Shown: piece after piece, positions 1 to 5,151 of the stretch | Layout of the letters: every line of letters starts with the position of its first letter | How positions within the stretch are numbered: position 1 is the stretch's first letter | Position numbers and translations under genes: made by a program | Notes under the pieces: model-generated | Told to the model about the DNA's origin: nothing | What the model saw: the letters and a program-made list of their open reading frames with translations, nothing else | Databases searched by the model: none | NCBI GenBank assembly: GCA_031273645.1 | Contig: JAISRM010000254.1 | Coordinates: 1 to 7,570 of the forward strand | DNA length: 7,570 nt | Origin: Endomicrobium sp. | GTDB lineage: Bacteria; Elusimicrobiota; Endomicrobiia; Endomicrobiales; Endomicrobiaceae | Direction of reading: 5' to 3'

Positions 1-402
1 GCAAGCAGAAGGGTTGAGACCACAACTTACGACGTTAAATTTGCGCTTTTAGACGATCTTGCATATTTTGTAGATTCAAAAGAAAGCAAAGTGGGGCTTG
101 CCCAGTCTAATTCCGATTATATAGAGGCATTAAAAGCCAGAAGGCTTGAAGTTGAAAAGGCTTATAACGAATACACCAACTCCCTCAACAATTCCCGCAC
201 TTTAAGAAAAGAAATAACGCTTAGGGAAAGAAAGCTTAACCTTATGAGATACAGAAGCAATTTATACGAAGTTCCGACGGTAAGCCTTATGGAAGAATCT
301 TGGAAATACGCCGAAGCCATTTCGTCTTATGCAAGGTCAACCTATCAAAATCACGCGTCTGTGACCGAAATGGAAAGAATTACGCTTATGCCGCTGAGGT
401 AA
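1..402 (+). CDS. TolC-family outer-membrane efflux channel, C-terminal part (5' end outside window)
   Basis: The frame is open from base 1 to a TAA at 400-402, giving 133 codons; a GTG at 91 is internal and not the real start. The visible part has the usual C-terminal half-repeat of TolC-like channels. First comes a long, charged helical stretch (GLAQSNSDYIEALKARR, then EKAYNEY...LRKEI...ERKLNLMRYRSNLY). After it comes a short loop (EVPTVSLMEES) in the place where the family usually has a Gly-containing turn before the last strand. Last is a helix with the spaced Tyr/Ala pattern SYARSTYQNHASVTEMERIT. In the family, such proteins form a trimeric barrel and periplasmic alpha-helical duct that docks onto an adaptor and RND pump. 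The adaptor gene begins 57 bases downstream, which supports this role and suggests co-transcription. The signal peptide and most of the protein are not visible, so the subfamily cannot be named. The TolC assignment rests on helix pattern and gene context. Confidence 0.8.
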   Translation, partial: ASRRVETTTYDVKFALLDDLAYFVDSKESKVGLAQSNSDYIEALKARRLEVEKAYNEYTNSLNNSRTLRKEITLRERKLNLMRYRSNLYEVPTVSLMEESWKYAEAISSYARSTYQNHASVTEMERITLMPLR

Positions 403-415
403 TGAGCGCATTTTC

Positions 416-429
416 AAAGCGGCAGCTTT
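416..429 (+). other. Small hairpin between channel and adaptor genes
   Basis: AAAGC (416-420) and GCTTT (425-429) form a perfect five-base stem closed by a GGCA tetraloop. An AT-only stretch follows, but without a run of T, so it does not look like a terminator. It may influence RNA stability between the two genes, or may be chance. The rest of the 57-base gap is AT-rich and holds only the adaptor ribosome binding site. Confidence 0.25.
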
Positions 430-450
430 AATTAATTTAAAATAATAAAC

Positions 451-456
451 GGAGGG
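451..456 (+). promoter_or_regulatory. Ribosome binding site of the adaptor gene
   Basis: GGAGGG is a strong Shine-Dalgarno core, but it lies only three bases from the ATG at 460, closer than the usual five to nine. The next in-frame ATG (505) has no comparable site, so 460 remains the best start. Confidence 0.75.
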
Positions 457-459
457 ATA

Positions 460-1704
460 ATGGGCAATTTTATTGAAAAAGTAAAATACTATTTTTTTCA
501 GGCTATGGACAATTTTACGCACTGGGTGCAAAATTACAGGGCGCGTTCTCCGCAGCGTTTTAAAAAACTTGTGATTATAATCGCCGTCGCGGTAGTTTTA
601 ACAGTCGCCGGTATTTATGTGTATTTCTATATTATGAATAAAGCTAAAGCATTGATGGAGGAGCAGGAATTTGTGCAGGTTAAGGTAATGAGAGTGAAAA
701 AACAGGATTATACGGATAAATACACTGTGATGGGTTCAATTAAAGGCGCGGTTGAAAACGATATGAGGTTTGAACTTGAAGGCCAGCTTGCCATGTATAA
801 TTTTAGGGAAGGCTCAAAAGTAAAAAGAGGCGAGAATATATGTTCTCTTGACCCTAAAGACGCCCATACAAAAGCCGATTACGCCAAAAACAAATATAAA
901 AGCGAACAGGCGGCTTTGCTTTCCGCCAGAGAAAAACTTAAAGTTTACGAAACTCTGCTTAAGAGCAGAGATATAGCCGAAAGCAAAGTTCTTGAAGCGA
1001 GGTTTGAAATTCAATCGACCGAGCTGCGCGTTCAGGCTGCAAAATCAGAGCTTGAGCTTGCGCAGTCAAACCTTAAGAAAACAAATCTTGCCGCTCCCAG
1101 CGACGGTATTCTTGCCCAAGTGATAATAAAGCCCGGAGAATATATAACTCCCCAAGACGTAGTGTGCAAATTTATAAGCGATCAGGGCACTAATTTTGAA
1201 GTTGATATTCCCGAAAAAGACGTTTTTAAAATCGCGATCGGGCAAAAAGTGAAAATAGTAAGCGATTCTTACGCCGACAGAGATTTTGACGGAGTCGTCG
1301 CCGAAATTGCTCCTACCGTAGATCCAAGAACCAGAACTTCAAAAGTAAAAGTAAACGTTGAAAACGAACAGGGACATTTGCGTTCCGGCATGTTTGCAAG
1401 AGGAACTATACATCTGAAAGAAATGAAGAATGTCGTTCTTGTTCCTTCCGACAGCGTAATATCGTTAAACAACACTACTTTTCTTGTGCCGATAGTTGTT
1501 CCCGACGTTAAGCCCGGCGAAGGAATAGTTCAGATGAGGCCGTGCAAAATAGGCGATAAAGTTGGAGAAAGAACTATAGTTTTAGACGGGCTAAATCTCG
1601 GAGAGCTTATAGTTGCCGAAACGCAGGGGCAATTATCCGACGGAGTAAAAGTTAAGTTTATAGAAATTCTTGAAGAAGACAATCCGGTGCCGGTAGAATA
1701 TTAA
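460..1704 (+). CDS. RND efflux periplasmic adaptor (membrane fusion protein, HlyD/AcrA family)
   Basis: This 414-residue protein bridges an inner-membrane RND pump and an outer-membrane channel in the periplasm. It starts with a basic cytoplasmic segment (to about residue 36) and one membrane helix (about 37-58). It is therefore anchored by a helix, not by a lipid as AcrA is; no lipobox Cys is present. Then follow the first lipoyl half (about 105-132, with FREGSKVKRGENICSLD), a charged alpha-helical hairpin (about 135-205), and the second lipoyl half (about 207-236, LAAPSDGILAQVIIKPGEYI). A beta-barrel domain spans about 243-320, and a membrane-proximal domain runs from about 325 to 400. The family hallmark is clear: PTVDPRTRTSKVKV at 285-298, then LRSGMFARG at 307-315. 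Length is normal. It sits between the channel and permease genes, as expected for a tripartite operon. The substrate cannot be deduced. The acidic tail (EILEEDNPVPVEY) ends at TAA 1702-1704. Confidence 0.95.
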   Translation: MGNFIEKVKYYFFQAMDNFTHWVQNYRARSPQRFKKLVIIIAVAVVLTVAGIYVYFYIMNKAKALMEEQEFVQVKVMRVKKQDYTDKYTVMGSIKGAVENDMRFELEGQLAMYNFREGSKVKRGENICSLDPKDAHTKADYAKNKYKSEQAALLSAREKLKVYETLLKSRDIAESKVLEARFEIQSTELRVQAAKSELELAQSNLKKTNLAAPSDGILAQVIIKPGEYITPQDVVCKFISDQGTNFEVDIPEKDVFKIAIGQKVKIVSDSYADRDFDGVVAEIAPTVDPRTRTSKVKVNVENEQGHLRSGMFARGTIHLKEMKNVVLVPSDSVISLNNTTFLVPIVVPDVKPGEGIVQMRPCKIGDKVGERTIVLDGLNLGELIVAETQGQLSDGVKVKFIEILEEDNPVPVEY

Positions 1705-1716
1705 TCGGCGTCGGCG

Positions 1717-1791
1717 TTTTCACGCCGGACATTTTCACGCCGCGCGTTTTCACGCAGAGCATTTTCACATATGGCGTTTTTACGCGGCGTT
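1717..1791 (+). repeat. Five 15-base tandem repeats in the adaptor-permease gap
   Basis: TTTT recurs at exactly 1717, 1732, 1747, 1762 and 1777. Units are TTTTCACGCCGGACA, TTTTCACGCCGCGCG, TTTTCACGCAGAGCA, TTTTCACATATGGCG and TTTTTACGCGGCGTT. The core TTTTCACGC is exact in the first three and decays after that. Every second junction can fold: CGGCG/CGCCG (1712-1716 with 1723-1727), GCG/CGC (1744-1746 with 1753-1755) and GCG/CGC (1774-1776 with 1783-1785), each with a six-base loop. This gives a 30-base higher-order period. The array begins 12 bases after the adaptor stop. Its function is unknown: possibilities are a protein-binding array, an RNA-stabilising 3' element, or plain slippage expansion. 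It does not match a CRISPR (no spacers) and no named repeat family was recognised. Confidence 0.85.
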
Positions 1792-1831
1792 TCTGCAATC
1801 GCCGAATCTGCCGGAGTTCTAAACAACTTTG

Positions 1832-1875
1832 AAAATTTTGGCCGCATACGGATATTGCGGCAATTTTATTTTTTT
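1832..1875 (+). terminator. Probable intrinsic terminator after the adaptor gene
   Basis: GCCGCA (1841-1846) pairs perfectly with TGCGGC (1856-1861) around a nine-base loop. A seven-T run (1869-1875) follows after AATTTTA. Outside the GC stem, AAAATT (1832-1837) can also pair with AATTTT (1862-1867), leaving a small TTG bulge on the left arm. A GC stem followed by a T tract is the standard rho-independent layout. If it works, it would stop or reduce transcription from the channel-adaptor genes into the permeases. The stem is only six base pairs, so read-through is plausible. Confidence 0.65.
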
Positions 1876-1895
1876 ACGTTTGTCGTTCAAAATTT

Positions 1896-1928
1896 GCCGC
1901 TCATTTAGGCGCGGCTGCGGCTGTTTTT
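1896..1928 (+). other. Second GC hairpin with T run just upstream of the permease start
   Basis: GCCGC (1896-1900) can pair with either of two copies of GCGGC (1911-1915 or 1917-1921). TTTTT at 1924-1928 comes shortly after the second copy. The stem is short and one loop is long (16 bases), so this is a weaker terminator-like or attenuator-like element. The same GCCGC also occurs in the upstream stem (1841-1845), so alternative pairings between the two hairpins are possible. The start codon lies ten bases after the T run. No convincing -35/-10 promoter pair was found in 1876-1938. Confidence 0.35.
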
Positions 1929-1938
1929 CTAAAATAAT

Positions 1939-4900
1939 ATGATAGATATAGGAATAAAAAAACCCGTCAGCACACTGATGATAGTTTTTGCCCTGATAAT
2001 GTTTTCGGGGATAATGGTCGTCAGGATACCTGTAGAATTAAATCCGAGCACCCAAAGCGGAATGGTAAGCGTAATAACGAGACTTCGCGGAGGCGTCGCT
2101 TCAAGCGAAGTTGAAAAATACGTTACCCGTCCGCTTGAAGAAGTTTTTTCCGAGCTTAACGGTTTAAAGGAAATGATTTCTTCTTCAAAAGAATCCGAAT
2201 CAAACATAATGATGCAGTTTCATTACGGCATTGATACGGATTTTATAGTTATAGACGTGCGCGAAAAACTTGCCCTCGTAAGACATCTCCTTCCCAAAGA
2301 AACCGAAAAACCAATTATAGCCAAATTTGAACAGTCCGACGCGCCTATAATCATATTGTCTTTAAGTTCCGATAAATTTTCTCCGGAACAGCTTAGAGAA
2401 ATAGCCGAAGAGCAGATAAAAGAAAAAATAATGCGCGTTTCCGGAGTTGCAAACGTTGAGATCGGCGGCGGCAGGGAAAGAAAACTTCTTATAGAAATAG
2501 ACAATTCAAAACTTGTGGCGTATAATCTTCCTATCCTTGAAGTTGTGCAGAAAATCAATCTTTCAAACATATCAATATCCGCCGGAGAAATAGACGAACG
2601 CAGCAAAAATTACGTAATAAGAGCCACCGGAGAATACAACAACATAAGCGAAATTGAAAATACCGGCATAGCCATTACCGAGTCTGGTTCCGTTATAAGA
2701 ATAAAAGACATAGCTTTGGTCAAAGATTCATATTACGAGGCGACTTCTTTTGCAAGGCTTAATATTCAGCCCGTCGTTTCTCTCTACATTCAAAAAGAAT
2801 CGACCGCAAATACCATAAGCACCGCCAAAGACACAATTAAAGTCGTAAACTCGCTTGAAGAAACTCTTGATCCCACGATAGCCGTAACCGTCGTAAAAAA
2901 TGACGCCGAATACATAAATAAAGCTATTTATTCGCTCTGCGAAGCTTTGGTCGTCGGCGCGATTCTTCTTGCCGCCATTTTGTTTTTGTTTATGAGAAAC
3001 GCGCGCAATATAGCCATAGTCTGCACCACGCTTCCTTTGAGCCTTTTTATATCCGTGCTTTTAATGTATTTTACTAAGCAGACCTTTAACGTTATGACTC
3101 TCAGCGGGCTTGCCATGGGTATGGCAAACGTCATGGATAATGCGATAGTCGTTATTGAAAACATATCGTTTCACAATCACAGAAAAACGTATAAAACTAA
3201 AGAAGAGCTCGTCGTCAAAGGCACGGCGGAATTGTGGCAGCCGATTTTTGCCTCTACGGTTACCACCATAGTTGTGTTTTTTCCGCTGGTTTTTCTTGAG
3301 CCGGAAATCAGACAGCTTTATCTGCCTTTCGGTCTTACGATAACTTTTGCGCTTATAGCTTCTCTTATCAGCACAATGCTTTTTGTTCCGCCGCAGCTTT
3401 TTAGGTGGCAGAACAATTTTGAGCTTGAGTTTCAGGGCTGGTACATGAAGATAAGGCATGCCTACGGCAGAATTCTTAAATTCGTTTTCAGAAGGCAGAC
3501 ATACGTGTGGCTGTTTGTTTTTCTTTTATTTTTGTTTTCGGTTCATATTTTAAAATCAAGAGATTCGGAATTTATGGACGCGGGAGATGCAAATACCTTT
3601 AGAATAGGAATACAGTTTCCTCCGGCGACCCGCATAGAAGTTTCAAACGAAATAGTTAAAAAACTTGAGCAAAAGCTTATGTCTTACAGGGACGATGTTG
3701 AAAGAGTATCGTCGAAAGTTGAAAAGCTTCATACTTTTGTCGAGGTTAAAGTTTATAAAAACGCCGAATACTTTAAAGAAGAATTTAGGAAAAATTTCGG
3801 AGATTATTCTCCGGCTTTTGTTTACTATCAGGATTCAAATTCGGCGGGAAATAAAGAAATGTTCGTTGACTTTTACGGACAGGATTACGATCAGCTTAAG
3901 CAGCTTGCGTTTTCTTCTTCCGGAAGGCTTCAGCAGGTAAAAGGTTTAAGCGACGTTAAAATAAGAATGAGAGAAGACGAGCCTGAAATAAACCTGATAG
4001 TAGATAATTTAAGGCTTTCAGGTTTCGGCCTTACCGCTTATTATTTCGGAAACACTCTGCATTGCCAGCTCAGAGGTCTTATCGCCACTCAGTACAGAAC
4101 GGGAGGCAAACAGATTGAAACAATTGCAAGGCTTATGCCCGGCAGCGTTAAAAACGTAAGCGACGTAATGATGCTTAAGATAATAAATTCGCGCAAAGAA
4201 GTAGTGCATGTGGCGCAGGTGGCAATTCCTAAAGAAATTAAGTCAACGCAGGAAATATGGCATAAAAACAAAAAACGTTTTATACAAATAAGCGCAAACA
4301 GGCAGAAAATAGGTCTTACGACGGCGGCTGAAGGAATTAATAAGGCTTTAAAAGGCGTGGCATTTCCAAGAGATTACTCTTTTAATCTTTCCGGAGATTA
4401 TGAAAAAACTGTCAACAGCCAGGGGCAGTTTATGCTTGCCGTCGCTCTTACCGTGATATTGATATTTTTTGTTCTCGCTTCTATTTTTGAATCTTACAAA
4501 CAGCCTTTTTTAATAATGTTTGCTCTTCCTTTAAGCATTATCGGGGTGGCTCTTTCTCTGTGGATTTTTAAAAAACCGATAAGCCTTGGCGTGTGGATAG
4601 GAATAATGATACTTTTTGGCTCGGTGGTTTACGGAGCTATTATCATAGTTGACAAAATAAATCAAAGACGCGTCGGCAGGAAAAATGTTATAAGGGTTAT
4701 ATTTGAATCGTGCAAAGAAAGGCTGAGGCCGGAACTTATAACGTTTTTAATGAAAACTATCGGTTTGCTGCCTATGGTTTTAAGCCGCGATGAAGCCGCG
4801 TCGATGTGGCGCTCTCTTTCGCTTACGGTGCTTTTTGGAACTATAACCGGCACCATGCTTACTTTGTTGATAATTCCGACGGCATATTTTCTTATGGATA

Positions 4901-5079
4901 AGCCCAAATCCGGTTTTCAAGGCTTTTTAAAAAATCTTTCTTTGATTGCGGGATATTTGGGATTTAAGAAAAACAAATTGGGAAAGCTTAAAGGAATGGC
5001 TTTAAAGAAACCGGTCCATGCAGGGTTAAAGCCTCCTAAGAATACCGTCGCGCCAAAAATTCCGAAAATAAAAATTTAA
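1939..5079 (+). CDS. RND efflux permease, AcrB/HAE1-like (first of two)
   Basis: At 1046 residues this has the full length and two-fold layout of RND pumps. It has TM1 (about 9-29), a large periplasmic loop (about 30-330), TM2-TM6 (about 332-484), TM7 (about 521-539), a second periplasmic loop (540-828) and TM8-TM12 (about 829-985). Family landmarks include the N-terminus IKKPVSTLMIVFALI, VSGVANVEIGGGRERKLLIEID (split at about 167-188), ESYKQPFLIMFALPLSIIGV in TM9, and RLRPELITF at 928-936. The pump would exchange protons for substrate, taking it from the periplasm or outer leaflet of the inner membrane. Proton-relay positions are unusual. TM4 has A396-N-V-M-D400-N401 where AcrB has GxxxD407-D408, and Y898 sits at the AcrB Lys940 position. 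R928 and T935 match AcrB Arg971 and Thr978. A Lys/Pro-rich cytoplasmic tail covers about 1009-1046. The ATG at 1939 fits the family N-terminus but has no visible Shine-Dalgarno. The substrate is unknown; drugs, metals or envelope lipids are all possible. Confidence 0.95.
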   Translation: MIDIGIKKPVSTLMIVFALIMFSGIMVVRIPVELNPSTQSGMVSVITRLRGGVASSEVEKYVTRPLEEVFSELNGLKEMISSSKESESNIMMQFHYGIDTDFIVIDVREKLALVRHLLPKETEKPIIAKFEQSDAPIIILSLSSDKFSPEQLREIAEEQIKEKIMRVSGVANVEIGGGRERKLLIEIDNSKLVAYNLPILEVVQKINLSNISISAGEIDERSKNYVIRATGEYNNISEIENTGIAITESGSVIRIKDIALVKDSYYEATSFARLNIQPVVSLYIQKESTANTISTAKDTIKVVNSLEETLDPTIAVTVVKNDAEYINKAIYSLCEALVVGAILLAAILFLFMRNARNIAIVCTTLPLSLFISVLLMYFTKQTFNVMTLSGLAMGMANVMDNAIVVIENISFHNHRKTYKTKEELVVKGTAELWQPIFASTVTTIVVFFPLVFLEPEIRQLYLPFGLTITFALIASLISTMLFVPPQLFRWQNNFELEFQGWYMKIRHAYGRILKFVFRRQTYVWLFVFLLFLFSVHILKSRDSEFMDAGDANTFRIGIQFPPATRIEVSNEIVKKLEQKLMSYRDDVERVSSKVEKLHTFVEVKVYKNAEYFKEEFRKNFGDYSPAFVYYQDSNSAGNKEMFVDFYGQDYDQLKQLAFSSSGRLQQVKGLSDVKIRMREDEPEINLIVDNLRLSGFGLTAYYFGNTLHCQLRGLIATQYRTGGKQIETIARLMPGSVKNVSDVMMLKIINSRKEVVHVAQVAIPKEIKSTQEIWHKNKKRFIQISANRQKIGLTTAAEGINKALKGVAFPRDYSFNLSGDYEKTVNSQGQFMLAVALTVILIFFVLASIFESYKQPFLIMFALPLSIIGVALSLWIFKKPISLGVWIGIMILFGSVVYGAIIIVDKINQRRVGRKNVIRVIFESCKERLRPELITFLMKTIGLLPMVLSRDEAASMWRSLSLTVLFGTITGTMLTLLIIPTAYFLMDKPKSGFQGFLKNLSLIAGYLGFKKNKLGKLKGMALKKPVHAGLKPPKNTVAPKIPKIKI

Positions 5080-5092
5080 AATTACGATTAAT

Positions 5093-5120
5093 AACGGTCA
5101 AGCTGAATTTGGCTGCCGTT
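5093..5120 (+). other. Weak inverted repeat between the two permease genes
   Basis: AACGG (5093-5097) pairs with CCGTT (5116-5120), and AGC (5101-5103) with GCT (5112-5114) inside it, separated by an asymmetric internal loop. The following bases are GC-rich, and the nearest T run (5134-5138) is 13 bases away, so it is not a good terminator. It sits in a 72-base gap between the permeases and is most likely an intra-operon RNA structure or chance. Confidence 0.25.
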
Positions 5121-5138
5121 GCCGCCGATTATCTTTTT

Positions 5139-5144
5139 AGAGGA
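5139..5144 (+). promoter_or_regulatory. Ribosome binding site of the second permease
   Basis: AGAGGA lies seven bases before the ATG at 5152, a normal Shine-Dalgarno spacing. A second in-frame ATG at 5158 is 13 bases from the site, so 5152 is preferred. Confidence 0.7.
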
Positions 5145-5151
5145 ACTAAAA

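Noticed and set aside
408..416. GCATTTTCA shared between the channel-adaptor gap and the tandem array (1759-1767)
   Set aside because: A nine-base, T-rich match in one place is easily chance, and there is no second unit next to it.
1717..1791. CRISPR array or plasmid-type iterons
   Set aside because: The units are contiguous at 15 bases with no spacers, which excludes CRISPR. No replication gene or AT-rich unwinding region is nearby, and the units are shorter and more degenerate than usual iterons.
1771..1908. Possible small gene of 45 codons starting at ATG 1771 in the adaptor-permease gap
   Set aside because: It has no ribosome binding site, starts inside the tandem repeat, runs through the terminator hairpin, and its product shows no recognisable domain.
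1880..1940. Sigma-70 type promoter before the first permease (TTGTCG at 1880; TAAAAT at 1930)
   Set aside because: Neither element has a good partner at 16-18 bases: the -10 matching 1880 would be ATTTAG, and the -35 matching 1930 would fall in GC-rich sequence. A promoter may still exist, but I cannot support one.
814..3459. Open frames on the - strand, for example 814-1014, 2223-2606 and 3061-3459
   Set aside because: They lie opposite well-supported efflux genes, have no ribosome sites or recognisable domains, and their composition is that of the antisense of the real coding frame.
3665..3940. Open + strand frame of 91 codons inside the first permease
   Set aside because: It is a shifted frame within the conserved periplasmic domain of the permease, and its product resembles no family.
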